Source: Luidia sarsii (taxonomy: Eukaryota > Echinodermata > Asteroidea > Paxillosida > Luidiidae). From it: 64,000 bases of DNA. Below the pieces are notes generated by a model. The model did no database searches, was not told where the DNA came from, and worked only from the letters and a program-made list of their open reading frames with translations. Where the stretch lies: contig OX465103.1 of NCBI GenBank assembly GCA_949987565.1, forward strand, positions 22,549,037 through 22,613,036, written 5' to 3'. The position numbers were made by a program, and so were the translations under genes. This document shows positions 11,718-22,409 of the stretch, in pieces. Within the stretch, counting starts at the first letter, position 1, and every line of letters begins with the position of its first letter.

Positions 11718-11836
11718 TGTCAGAAGTGGGATTCGAACCCACGCCCCCATTCAGGGACCAGAACGTCCATACCACTGACACAGTGCAAGGTTATGAGCCT
11801 TGAGTCTGGCGCCTTAGACCGCTCGGCCATCCTGAA
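11718..11836 (-). tRNA. tRNA-Leu(CAA): tRNA-Leu(CAA), class A2, first base changed
   Basis: First gene of the array. The 84-nt mature sequence has a long variable arm, as class II leucine tRNAs do. Anticodon CAA is read from 11800-11802. A 35-bp intron starts one base after the anticodon. Base 1 is T rather than G, giving a T1-C72 mismatch, so it may be a pseudogene. Only a T4 run follows as terminator. Confidence 0.85.
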
Positions 11837-11995
11837 ATACATGACATGGTCCGAGTCTATTCTAATTATGGATATATATAGGCCTATATTCACGAAAAGG
11901 GTATCGAAAAATATGTTCAAAATAAGATAGGCCTGGGCCTACTGGATAAGTATTATTTTGAAAAGAAAATACTTTTTAACTTCATACAAAAAAGT

Positions 11996-12114
11996 TGTCA
12001 GAAGTGGGATTCGAACCCACGCCCCCATTCGGAGACCAGAACGCCCATACCACTGACACAGTGGAAGGTTGTTAACCTTGAGTCTGGCGCCTTAGACCGC
12101 TCGGCCATCCTGAC
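11996..12114 (-). tRNA. tRNA-Leu(CAA): tRNA-Leu(CAA), class A2
   Basis: Intact cloverleaf apart from a small variable-arm change (CATTCGGAGACC on the plus strand). Intron of 35 bp, anticodon from 12078-12080, T6 terminator. Confidence 0.93.
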
Positions 12115-12682
12115 ATTCGTTGTTGCTGATTAATTTATCAATGTGCGAGTCTAATTATGTAGAACTTCATTTCATTAGGCCTAAAAAGCACATAACAAAT
12201 ATAAAGATTGTATCCAGTTAAATTCGTACCAGGATAATTTTGACAGAAAAAGAGTGGACAAAATGGCTTTTTCAAGTTGAAATTAAAGGTTGATAAGGGT
12301 ATAATAATAGGTGCACCTCAAATATTGCCAAAACCCGAAGAAGTTAACTTGGGATGGGGGGAAATACGTGGGACTAAGATTGTTTAATAATGATAACAGT
12401 CTGAACATAAAGAAATAAAGAACATTCTTGCTCGAATGCATCTTCATTTAAATAGTTTTAAAAAAAAAATAGGCCTATGCAAAAATGTTGCAAACTGCTT
12501 ACTGACTAAAATACTAAAATTACCAAAATGCGAATATCAAAATCTTAATTGACGTTTCGATACGGCGAGTAGGACCTTTCTCAAAGGTCATACCTGCCTT
12601 TGAAAGGTCCTGCTAGCATCGAAACGTCAGGCTCTCCAGATCTTGATAGCTTTAAAAAAGTAAATATGTTTAAAAAAAAGTT

Positions 12683-12805
12683 TGTCAGAAGTGGGATTCG
12701 AACCCACGCCCCCATTCGGGGACCAGAACACCCAACCCACTGATGGGGTCAGTGGAAGGTCGTCAGCCTTGAGTCTGGCGCCTTAGACCGCTCGGCCATC
12801 CTGAC
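12683..12805 (-). tRNA. tRNA-Leu(CAA): tRNA-Leu(CAA), class A1
   Basis: A1 genes are 123 bp with a 39-bp intron that contains a GATGGGGTCAGTGG segment (plus strand). The anticodon is read from 12769-12771, and a T8 terminator follows directly. Confidence 0.95.
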
Positions 12806-14196
12806 ATCACTGACAATTAGATTGCTGCAAAGTTATTTAGCTATTTTATGATTTCAGTTTATTATGGAGACTTTTGCAAGAAGCAAAATTGTTTCGGGAA
12901 AACTTATAAGATCATAGAAAGTTACCTCGGAATTAATAGTAACAGGATTAAACTTAAAAAAATAATAATAAGCATGAACTCTAATTTTGGAATGGTCCTG
13001 TTAGTAATTAATGAATACCCAAACTCTGAATTGTCAGTCTTATGGACTTGAAGATGATGTCCCCCTCTCTAAAACATAATGTGGAATGCAATGAATACAC
13101 CAAACAAATAATCTTTTAAGTGATTATTATTATTATTATACATAGCATAGTGCAATGTCCAAATATTTATGTTCGGCAGGGAATATCATTACCTGCGTAA
13201 TTAAATGGCATAATTTGGTCTAATGATAATTTATAATCATATTTGATATAGGCCTATTATTTAAAATGTAATATTTTTCTGGAAATAAAGAGGTTGATGA
13301 AAATGAATTATTTGATCTCATTGATCTGGTGCTATCAGGTGTTACCAATATTCTGCAAAAAATATTTCAAACATGAGTGTTGATTTAAGTACAGTGTAAT
13401 ATATACTAACACGTGATTTGTATACACAGATATATATATAGGCACCATGTACAGTACATGACACAGTGGAATGTTGCAGTCACCTTCAATTCTATGATAA
13501 ATCAGGAAAATAATATGCTACATCAGCACATTCAGTGTAATGCAACGCATGGCCTTATAACAGAACTCAAATGAAATAAAACGAATGATCTGAGCACCGC
13601 GGTATAGTTCGGTTATTTAGTGATATTGCAATGATTGGACTTATATTCCTTCATATAACCAAGCGGTACTTTTCCCTTTCTTTTTCGTTATAAGTATAAA
13701 CATTATAATCATTTAATGAAACTGACATTAAAACCCCTACACAACATTTGTAAGATTGAAAAACAGAAATGTTCACAGATTTACATGAAACTTATACAGT
13801 TTGAAGATGGTTATAGTAGAAACCTCGCACTTAAATATTTCTGCCTAAAATGTTCTATTTTTGGAGAAAAGAGTAAAAGAAATCGTTTACGTCTAACCGA
13901 GATCTAAACTATTTTTCGGAACAGTACGGCGTTGAATGCTGCATTTTCGCGAAACAAATAAAGCGGTTTTTACGATTTTCTCAAGACTCGGCTGGCGGAT
14001 TGAACTGAAATTTTCACAGGTGTGCTATTTCATGCATATGTTGGATCAGACAACGTATGGATGCTATTCTTTGACCTCGACCAATGCTGTATAGGGGCTT
14101 TAACTAATTTGAAAAAAGAAAGAGATATGAAAGTACTACCAGTAACGTTAGAAGAGAGCAAAATAAGAGAAAATTCAAACCAAATTCAAAAATTCA
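12806..14196. repeat. Long spacer of the tRNA array monomer
   Basis: This is the template for the 1.2-1.4 kb spacer that separates each A3 gene (or, here, an A1 gene) from the next class B gene. Later copies start near 15495, 18010, 20511, 23025, 25526, 28040, 30541, 33060 and 35650. It is AT-rich and holds a short TTA microsatellite (about 13125-13137) and a conserved 360-bp element at about 13727-14090. That element is also found inverted at 55207-55530. Short open frames in it are conserved only because the DNA is duplicated. Confidence 0.85.
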
Positions 14197-14342
14197 TGTC
14201 AGGAGTGGGATTCGAACCCACGACCCCATTTGGGGACCAGAACGCTCAAACGGCTGTGTTGTTACTGCTGTTATAGTGTCTTTGTGCATGTGCAGAGAAC
14301 ATTCTTTGAGTCTGGTACCTTAGACCACTCGGCCATCCTGAC
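14197..14342 (-). tRNA. tRNA-Leu(CAA): tRNA-Leu(CAA), class B (62-bp intron)
   Basis: Class B differs from class A at several mature positions: D-stem/loop GAGTGGTC, GTACC before the anticodon arm, A37, and acceptor strand TCCTGAC, which makes a fully paired acceptor stem. The 62-bp intron ends in TTTGAGCG, whose TTTGAG can pair with CTCAAA across the anticodon. Anticodon from 14306-14308. T5 terminator 4 bp past the gene end. Confidence 0.95.
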
Positions 14343-14566
14343 ACGGTTCGTGTCATTTCGAAATGTTGAAAGGTTGATAAGGGTATAATAATAGGTGCAC
14401 CTCAAATATTGCCAGAACCCGAAGAAGTTAACTTGGGATGGGGGAAATGCGTGGGACTAAGATTGTTTCATAATGATAACAGTCTGAACATAAAGAAATA
14501 AAGAATATTCTTGCTCAAATGCATCTTCATTTAAATAGCTTTTAAAAAAGAAGAAATAGGCCTATG

Positions 14567-14722
14567 CAAAAATGTTGCAAACTGCTTACTGACTAAAATA
14601 ACCAAAATGCTAATATCAAAATCTTAATTGACGTTTCGATACGGCGAGTAGGACCTTTTTCAAAGGTCATTCCTGCCTTTGAAAGTTCCTGCTAGCATCG
14701 ACACGTCAGGCTCTCCAGATGT
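14567..14722. mobile_element. Inverted pair of Penelope-type tails inside the array monomer
   Basis: A minus-oriented tail (TTGCAAACTGCTTACTGAC through TTGACGTTTCGAT) meets a plus-oriented motif (GCCTTTGAAAG, AAGTTCCTGCTAGCATCG, ACGTCAGG). Equivalent copies follow most class B genes, at about 12478, 17075, 19578, 22085, 24595, 27100, 29610, 32115, 34712 and 37264. They were therefore amplified along with the tRNA genes. Confidence 0.75.
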
Positions 14723-14761
14723 TGATAGTTTTAAACAAGTAAACATGTTAAAAAAAAAGTT

Positions 14762-14884
14762 TGTCAGAAGTGGGATTCGAACCCACGCCCCCATTCGGGG
14801 ACCAGAACACCCAACCCACTGATGGGGTCAGTGGAAGGTTATCAGCCTTGAGTCTGGCGCCTTAGACCGCTCGGCCATCCTGAC
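14762..14884 (-). tRNA. tRNA-Leu(CAA): tRNA-Leu(CAA), class A1
   Basis: Intron of 39 bp, anticodon from 14848-14850, T9 terminator. First gene after class B in monomer 1. Confidence 0.95.
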
Positions 14885-14913
14885 ATTCATGATCGCCTAA
14901 ATATTACTGATTC

Positions 14914-14920
14914 ATTTATA
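14914..14920 (-). promoter_or_regulatory. TATA-like element upstream of A1 tRNA genes
   Basis: On the minus strand TATAAAT lies at -36 to -30 from the mature 5' end of the gene at 14762-14884. The same heptamer, or the one-base variant without the final G, keeps this spacing at the other A1 copies inside the array. Upstream TATA-like boxes help transcription factor IIIB placement in some eukaryotes; here the role is inferred from position and conservation only. Confidence 0.5.
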
Positions 14921-15061
14921 CAGGTGCGAGACCAATGTATACAGCGTGTATAGAGTTAAATAATTCATGAAAGGCATTGATAAATACGCCGGGGTGATGT
15001 ATGATTTGAGAAAAAAAAATTATGCATAAAGAGAAGGCCCTTTCAATGAAAAGAACAAAAA

Positions 15062-15180
15062 TGTCAGAAGTGGGATTCGAACCCACGCCCCCATTCGGGG
15101 ACCAGAACGCCCATACCACTGACACAGTGGAAGGTTATAAACCTTGAGTCTGGCGCCTTAGACCGCTCGGCCATCCTGAC
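15062..15180 (-). tRNA. tRNA-Leu(CAA): tRNA-Leu(CAA), class A2
   Basis: Intron of 35 bp made of two short hairpins (AAGGTTTATAACCTT and CCACTGTGTCAGTGG on the sense strand). Anticodon from 15144-15146. T5 terminator. Confidence 0.95.
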
Positions 15181-15209
15181 ATTCGTGATCGCCTAATTGT
15201 TGCTGATTA

Positions 15210-15216
15210 ATTTATC
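15210..15216 (-). promoter_or_regulatory. TATA-like element upstream of A2 tRNA genes
   Basis: GATAAAT on the minus strand at -36 to -30 of the gene at 15062-15180, in a flank (AGGCGATCACGAAT next to the gene) shared by all A2 copies except the flanking genes at 11718, 32941 and 39607 and only partly at 11996. Confidence 0.4.
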
Positions 15217-15374
15217 AATGTGCGAGTCTAATTATGTAGAACTTTATTTCATTAGGCCTAAAAGGCACATAAAAGAATATAAAGATTGTATCAAATTAAA
15301 TTCGTACCAGGATAATTTTGACAGAAAAAGAGTGGACAAAATGGCTTTTTCAAGTTGAAATTTAAAAAAAAAGT

Positions 15375-15494
15375 TGTCAGAAGTGGGATTCGAACCCACG
15401 CCCCCATTCGGGGACCAGAACGCCCATACCACTGGGTTCAGTGGAAGGTTATCAACCTTGAGTCTGGCGCCTTAGACCGCTCGGCCATCCTGAC
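15375..15494 (-). tRNA. tRNA-Leu(CAA): tRNA-Leu(CAA), class A3
   Basis: A3 genes are 120 bp with a 36-bp intron. This copy has CACTGGGTTCAGTGG on the plus strand in the intron where most have CACTGGGGTCAGTGG. Anticodon from 15458-15460. T9 terminator. Confidence 0.95.
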
Positions 15495-15521
15495 ATCACT
15501 GACAATAAGATTGCTGCAAAG

Positions 15522-15528
15522 TTATTTA
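15522..15528 (-). promoter_or_regulatory. TATA-like element upstream of A3 tRNA genes
   Basis: TAAATAA on the minus strand at -34 to -28 of the gene at 15375-15494. Type B monomers, in which a PLE tail replaces this flank after the A3 gene at 17890, 22905 and 27920, lack it. Confidence 0.35.
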
Positions 15529-16708
15529 GCTATTTCATTATTTCAGTTTATTATGGAGACTTTTGCAAGAAGCAAAATTGTTTCGGGAATAATTATAAGA
15601 TCATGGAAAGTTACCTCGGAATTAATAGTACCAGGATTAAATTCAAAAAAATAATAATAAGCATGAATTCTAATTTTGGAATGGTTCTGTTAGTAAATGA
15701 ATACCCAAACTCTGAATTGTCAGTCTTATGGACTTGAAGATGATGTCGCCCTCTCTAAAACATAATGTGGAATGCAATGAATACACCAAACAAATAATCT
15801 TTTAAGTGATTATTATTATTATTTGATCTCATTGATCTGGTGCTATCAGGTGTTACCAATATTCTGCAAAAAATATTTCAAACATGAGTGTTGATTTAAG
15901 TACAGTGTAATATTCAATAACACGTGATTTGTATACACAGATATATATAGGCACCATGTACAGTATACATGACACAGTGGAATGTTGCAGTCACCTTCAA
16001 TTCTATGATAAATCATGAAAATAATATGCTACATCAGTACATTCAGTGTAATGCAACACATGGCCTTATAACAGAACACAAATGAAATAAAACGAATGAT
16101 CTGAGCGCCGCGGTATAGTTCGGTTATTTAGTGATATTGCAATGATTGGACTTATATTCCTTCATATAACCCAAGCGGTACTTTTCACTTTCTTTTTCGT
16201 TATAACTATAAACATTATAATCATTTAATGAAACGGACATTAAAACCCCTACACAACATTTGTAAGATTGAAAAACAGAAATGTTCACAGATTTACATGA
16301 AACTTATACAGTTTGAAGATGGTTATAGTAGAAACCTCGCACTTAAATATTGCTGCCTAAAATGTTGTATTTTGGGAGAAAAGAGTAAAAGAAATCGTTT
16401 ACGTCTTACCGAGATCTAAACTACTTTTCGGAACAGTACGGCGTTGAATGCTGCATTTTCGCGAAACAAATAAAGCGGTTTTTACGATTTTCTCAAGACT
16501 CGGCTGGCGGATTGAACTGAAATTTTCACAGGTGTGCTATTTCATGCATATGTTGGATCAGACAACGTATGGATGCTATTCTTTGACCTCGACCAATGTT
16601 GTATAGGGGCTTTAACTAATTTGAAAAAAGAAAAAGATATGAAAGTACTACCAGTAACGTTAGAAGAGAGCAAAATAAGAGAAAATTCAAACCAAATTCA
16701 AAAATTCA

Positions 16709-16854
16709 TGTCAGGAGTGGGATTCGAACCCACGACCCCATTTGGGGACCAGAACGCTCAAACGGCTGTGTTGTTACTGCTGTTATAGTGTCTTTGTGCA
16801 TGTGCAGAGAACATTCTTTGAGTCTGGTACCTTAGACCACTCGGCCATCCTGAC
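16709..16854 (-). tRNA. tRNA-Leu(CAA): tRNA-Leu(CAA), class B (62-bp intron)
   Basis: Anticodon from 16818-16820, T5 terminator. Same mature sequence as the copy at 14197. Confidence 0.95.
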
Positions 16855-17271
16855 ACGGTTCGTGTCATTTCGAAATGTTGAAAGGATGATAAGGGTATAT
16901 AATAGGTACATCTCAAATATTGCCAGAACCCGAAGAAGTTAACTTGGGATGGGGGGAAATACGTAGGACTAAGATTGTTTAATAATGATAACAGTCTGAA
17001 CATCAAGAAATAAAGAATATTCTTGCTCGAATGCATCTTCATTTAAATAGTTTTTTTTAAAGAAGTAATAGGCCTATGCAAAAATTTTGCAAACTGCTTA
17101 CTGACTAAAATAACCAAAAATTAATGCGAATATCAACATCTTAATTGACGTTTCGATACGGCGAGTAGGACCTTTCTGAAAGGTCATACCTGCCTTTGAA
17201 AGGTCCTGCTAGCATCGAAACGTCAGGCTCCCTAGATCTTGATAGCTTTAAAAAAGTAAACATGTTAAGTT

Positions 17272-17394
17272 TGTCAGAAGTGGGATTCGAACCCACGCCC
17301 CCATTCGGGGACCAGAACACCCAACCCACTGATGGGGTCAGTGGAAAGTCGTCAGCCTTGAGTCTGGCGCCTTAGACCGCTCGGCCATCCTGAC
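17272..17394 (-). tRNA. tRNA-Leu(CAA): tRNA-Leu(CAA), class A1
   Basis: Intron of 39 bp carrying GTGGAAAGTCG on the plus strand. Anticodon from 17358-17360. The usual adjacent T run is missing: the nearest T6 is about 16 bp past the gene end, so the primary transcript would have a longer 3' trailer. Confidence 0.93.
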
Positions 17395-17571
17395 ATTCAT
17401 GATCGCCTAAATATTACTGATTCATTTATACAGGTGCGAGACCAATGTATACAGCGTGTATAGAGTTAAATAATTCATGGAAGGCATTGATAAATACGCC
17501 GGGGTGATGTATGATTTGAGAAAAAAAAAGTATGCATAAAGAGGAGGCCCTTTCAATGAAAAGAACAAAAA

Positions 17572-17690
17572 TGTCAGAAGTGGGATTCGAACCCACGCCC
17601 CCATTCGGGGACCAGAACGCCCATACCACTGACACAGTGGAAGGTTATAGACCTTGAGTCTGGCGCCTTAGACCGCTCGGCCATCCTGAC
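17572..17690 (-). tRNA. tRNA-Leu(CAA): tRNA-Leu(CAA), class A2
   Basis: Intron of 35 bp with a TATAG loop in its first hairpin (plus strand GGTTATAGACC), anticodon from 17654-17656, T5 terminator. Confidence 0.95.
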
Positions 17691-17889
17691 ATTCGTGATC
17701 GCCTACCGGTAATTGTTGCTGATTAATTTATCAATGTGCGAGTCTAATTATGTAGAACTTCATTTCATTAGGCCTAAAAGGCACAGACAAAATATAAAGA
17801 TTGTATCAAGTTAAATTCGTACCAGGATAATTTTGACAGAAAAAGAGTGGACAAAATGGCTTTTTCAAGTTGAAATTTAAAGAAAAAGT

Positions 17890-18009
17890 TGTCAGAAGTG
17901 GGATTCGAACCCACGCCCCCATTCGGGGACCAGAACGCCCATACCACTGGGGTCAGTGGAAGGTTATCAACCTTGAGTCTGGCGCCTTAGACCGCTCGGC
18001 CATCCTGAC
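17890..18009 (-). tRNA. tRNA-Leu(CAA): tRNA-Leu(CAA), class A3
   Basis: Intron of 36 bp, anticodon from 17973-17975, T5 terminator. A Penelope tail begins within about 15 bp of its 5' end and replaces the flank seen at other A3 genes. Confidence 0.95.
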
Positions 18010-18145
18010 ATCACTGACAGAGTGCCTTTGAGAAAGGTCCTGCTAGGATCGAAACGTCAGGCTCACTAAATTTTAAGATTTACATTTTGGTAATTTTAGT
18101 CAGTAAGCAGTTTGCAACATTTTTGTATATCACCTTAGATTATTA
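18010..18145 (+). mobile_element. Penelope-type tail with complete hammerhead-like motif
   Basis: The motif is 18024-18062: GCCTTTGAG, a stem TCCTGCTAGGA with GG and TC extensions, GAAACGTCAGGC. The long tail ends TTTTTGTATATCACC. Identical copies are at 23025-23160 and 28040-28175, one per higher-order repeat, so the insertion preceded the amplification. Confidence 0.8.
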
Positions 18146-19202
18146 TTATTATTATACATAGCATAGTGCAATGTCCAAATATTTATGTTCGGCGTGGAAT
18201 ATCATAACCTGCGTAATTAAATGGCATAATTTGGTCTTATATTAATTTATAATCATATTTGATATAGGCCTATTATTTAAAATGTAATATTTTTCTGGAA
18301 ATAAAGAGGTTGATGAAAATGAATTATTTGATCTCAATTGATCTGGTGCTATCAGGTGTTACCAATATTCTGCAAAAAAATATTTCAAAATAAAGTGTTA
18401 TATTCACTAACACGTGATTTGTATACACAGATATATATAGGCACCATGTACAGTACATGACACAGTGCAATGTTGCAGTCACCTTCAATTAAGTCTTTGA
18501 TAAATCAGGAAATAAGCTATATCAGTACATTCAGTGTAATGCAAACGTATGGCCTTATAACAGAACACAAATTAAAAAAATAAAACGCATGATCTGAGCG
18601 CCGCGGTATAGTTTGGTTATTTAGTGTTATTGCAATGATTGGACATATATTCCTTCATATAACCCAAGCGGTGCTTTTCCCCTTCTTTTTCGTTGTAAGT
18701 ATAAACATTATAATTATTTAATAAAACGGACATTAAAGCCCCTACACAACATTTGTAAGATTGAAAAACAGCAATGTTCACAGATTTACATGAAACTTAT
18801 ACAGTTTGAAGATGGTTATAGTAGAAACCTCGCACTTAAATATTTCTGCCTAAAATGTTGTATTTCGGGAGAAAAGAGTTAAAGAAATCGTTTACGTCTA
18901 ACCGAGATCTAAACTACTTTTCGGAACAGTACGGCGTTGAATGCTGCATTTTCGCGAAACAAAAAAAACGGTTTTCACGATTTTCTCAAGACCCGGCTGG
19001 CGGATTGAACTGAAATTTTCACAGGTGTGCTATTTTATGCATATGTTGGATCAGACAACGTATGGATGCTATTCTTTGACCTCGACCAATGTTGTGTAGG
19101 GGCTTTAACCAATTTAAAAAAAAAAAAGAGAAATTACAGTACTACCAGTAACGTTAGAAGAGAGCAAAATAAGAGAAAATTAAAACCAAATTCAAAAATT
19201 CA

Positions 19203-19348
19203 TGTCAGGAGTGGGATTCGAACCCACGACCCCATTTGGGGACCAGAACGCTCAAACGGCTGTGCTGTTACTGCTGTTATAGTGTCTTTGTGCATGTGCA
19301 GAGAACATTCTTTGAGTCTGGTACCTTAGACCACTCGGCCATCCTGAC
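19203..19348 (-). tRNA. tRNA-Leu(CAA): tRNA-Leu(CAA), class B (62-bp intron)
   Basis: One intron base differs from the copy at 16709 (plus strand GTGCTGTTACTG instead of GTGTTGTTACTG). Anticodon from 19312-19314. T5 terminator. Confidence 0.95.
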
Positions 19349-19778
19349 ACGGTTCGTGTCATTTCGAAATGTTGAAAGGTTGAAAAAATTATCATGAGGG
19401 TATATAATAGGTACACCTCAAATATTGCCAGAACCCGAAGAAGTTAACTTGGGATGGGGGGAAATACGTGGGACTAAGATTGTTTAATAATGATAACAGT
19501 CTGAACATAAAGAAATAAAGAATATTCTTGCTCGAATGCATCTTCATTTAAATAGTTTTTAAAAAAGAAGTAATAGGCCTATGCAAAAATGTTGCAAACT
19601 GCTTACTGACTAAAATAACCAAAATGCAAATATCAAAATCTTAATTGACGTTTCGATACGGCGAGTAGGACTTTTCTCGAAGGTCATACCTGCCTTTGAA
19701 AGGTCCTGCTAGCATCGAAACGTCAGCCTCCCCAGATCTTGATAGCTTTAAAAAAGTAAATATGTTTAAAAAAAAGTT

Positions 19779-19901
19779 TGTCAGAAGTGGGATTCGAACC
19801 CACGTCCCCATTCGGGGACCAGAACACCCAACCCACTGATGGGGTCAGTGGAAGGTTATCAGCCTTGAGTCTGGCGCCTTAGACCGCTCGGCCATCCTGA
19901 G
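19779..19901 (-). tRNA. tRNA-Leu(CAA): tRNA-Leu(CAA), class A1, C1-C72 mismatch
   Basis: Base 1 is C rather than G, so the first acceptor pair is lost. The variable arm also has one change (plus strand CACGTCCCC). Intron of 39 bp, anticodon from 19865-19867, T8 terminator. Likely poorly processed or a pseudogene, yet the same form is repeated at 24794 and 29809. Confidence 0.85.
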
Positions 19902-20077
19902 ATTCATGATCGCCTAAATATTACTGATTCATTTATACATGTGCGAGACCAATGTATACAGCGTGTATAGAGTTAAATAATTCATGGAAGGCATTGATAA
20001 ATACGCCGGGTGATGTATGATTTGAGAAAAAAAAATTATGCATAAAGAGGAGGCCCTTTCAATGAAAAGAACAAAAA

Positions 20078-20196
20078 TGTCAGAAGTGGGATTCGAACCC
20101 ACGCCCCCATTCAGGGACCAGAACGCCCATACCACTGATACAGTGGAAGGTTATAAACCTTGAGTCTGGCGCCTTAGACCGCTCGGCCATCCTGAC
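20078..20196 (-). tRNA. tRNA-Leu(CAA): tRNA-Leu(CAA), class A2
   Basis: Variable arm carries CATTCAGGGACC (plus strand), turning one G-C pair into a G-U pair, as in the first gene of the array. Intron of 35 bp, anticodon from 20160-20162, T5 terminator. Confidence 0.93.
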
Positions 20197-20390
20197 ATTC
20201 GTGATCGCCTAATTGTTGCTGATTAATTTATCAATGTGCGAGTCTAATTAGGTAGAACTTCATTTAATTAGGCCTAAAAGGCACATAAAAGAATTATAAA
20301 GATTGTATCAAATTAAATTCGTACCAGGATAATTTTGACAGAAAAAGAGTGGACAAAATGGCTTTTTCAAGTTGAAATTAAAACAAAAAT

Positions 20391-20510
20391 TGTCAGAAGT
20401 GGGATTCGAACCCACGCCCCCATTCGGGGACCAGAACGCCCATACCACTGGGGTCAGTGGAAGGTTATCAGCCTTGAGTCTGGCGCCTTAGACCGCTCGG
20501 CCATCCTGAC
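20391..20510 (-). tRNA. tRNA-Leu(CAA): tRNA-Leu(CAA), class A3
   Basis: Intron of 36 bp, anticodon from 20474-20476, T5 terminator one base past the gene. Ends the first type B monomer. Confidence 0.95.
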
Positions 20511-21724
20511 ATAACTGACAATTAGATTGCTGCAAAGTTATTTAGCTATTTTATGATTTCAGTTTATTATGGAGACTTTGGCAAGAAGCAAATTTGTTTC
20601 GGGAATAATTATAAGATCATGGAAAGTTACCTCGGAATTAATAGTACCAGGATTAAATTCAAAAAAATAATAATAAGCATGAATTCTAATTTTGGAATGG
20701 TTCTGTTAGTAAATGAATACCCAAACTCTGAATTGTCAGTCTTATGGACTTGAAGATGATGTCGCCCTCTCTAAAACATAATGTGGAATGCAATGAATAC
20801 ACCAAACAAATAATCTTTTAAGTGATTATTATTATTATTTGATCTCATTGATCTGGTGCTATCAGGTGTTACCAATATTCTGCAAAAAATATTTCAAACA
20901 TGAGTGTTGATTTAAGTACAGTGTAATATTCAATAACACGTGATTTGTATACACAGATATATATAGGCACCATGTACAGTATACATGACACAGTGGAATG
21001 TTGCAGTCACCTTCAATTCTATGATAAATCATGAAAATAATATGCTACATCAGTACATTCAGTGTAATGCAACACATGGCCTTATAACAGAACACAAATG
21101 AAATAAAACGAATGATCTGAGCGCCGCGGTATAGTTCGGTTATTTAGTGATATTGCAATGATTGGACTTATATTCCTTCATATAACCCAAGCGGTACTTT
21201 TCACTTTCTTTTTCGTTATAACTATAAACATTATAATCATTTAATGAAACGGACATTAAAACCCCTACACAACATTTGTAAGATTGAAAAACAGAAATGT
21301 TCACAGATTTACATGAAACTTATACAGTTTGAAGATGGTTATAGTAGAAACCTCGCACTTAAATATTGCTGCCTAAAATGTTGTATTTTGGGAGAAAAGA
21401 GTAAAAGAAATCGTTTACGTCTTACCGAGATCTAAACTACTTTTCGGAACAGTACGGCGTTGAATGCTGCATTTTCGCGAAACAAATAAAGCGGTTTTTA
21501 CGATTTTCTCAAGACTCGGCTGGCGGATTGAACTGAAATTTTCACAGGTGTGCTATTTCATGCATATGTTGGATCAGACAACGTATGGATGCTATTCTTT
21601 GACCTCGACCAATGTTGTATAGGGGCTTTAACTAATTTGAAAAAAGAAAGAGATATGAAAGTACTACCAGTAACGTTAGAAGAGAGCAAAATAAGAGAAA
21701 ATTCAAACCAAATTCAAAAATTCA

Positions 21725-21870
21725 TGTCAGGAGTGGGATTCGAACCCACGACCCCATTTGGGGACCAGAACGCTCAAACGGCTGTGTTGTTACTGCTGTT
21801 ATAGTGTCTTTGTGCATGTGCAGAGAACATTCTTTGAGTCTGGTACCTTAGACCACTCGGCCATCCTGAC
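21725..21870 (-). tRNA. tRNA-Leu(CAA): tRNA-Leu(CAA), class B (62-bp intron)
   Basis: Counterpart of 16709 in the second higher-order copy. Anticodon from 21834-21836, T5 terminator. Confidence 0.95.
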
Positions 21871-22286
21871 ACGGTTCGTGTCATTTCGAAATGTTGAAAG
21901 GATGATAAGGGTATATAATAGGTACATCTCAAATATTGCCAGAACCCGAAGAAGTTAACTTGGGATGGGGGAAATACGTAGGACTAAGATTGTTTAATAA
22001 TGATAACAGTCTGAACATCAAGAAATAAAGAATATTCTTGCTCGAATGCATCTTCATTTAAATAGTTTTTTAAAAAGAAGTAATAGGCCTATGCAAAAAT
22101 TTTGCAAACTGCTTACTGACTAAAATAACCAAAAATTAATGCGAATATCAAAATCTTAATTGACGTTTCGATACGGCGAGTAGGACCTTTCTGAAAGGTC
22201 ATACCTGCCTTTGAAAGGTCCTGCTAGCATCGAAACGTCAGGCTCCCTAGATCTTGATAGCTTTAAAAAAGTAAACATGTTAAGTT

Positions 22287-22409
22287 TGTCAGAAGTGGGA
22301 TTCGAACCCACGCCCCCATTCGGGGACCAGAACACCCAACCCACTGATGGGGTCAGTGGAAAGTCGTCAGCCTTGAGTCTGGCGCCTTAGACCGCTCGGC
22401 CATCCTGAC
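22287..22409 (-). tRNA. tRNA-Leu(CAA): tRNA-Leu(CAA), class A1
   Basis: Counterpart of 17272, sharing its displaced T6 terminator. Anticodon from 22373-22375. Confidence 0.93.
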
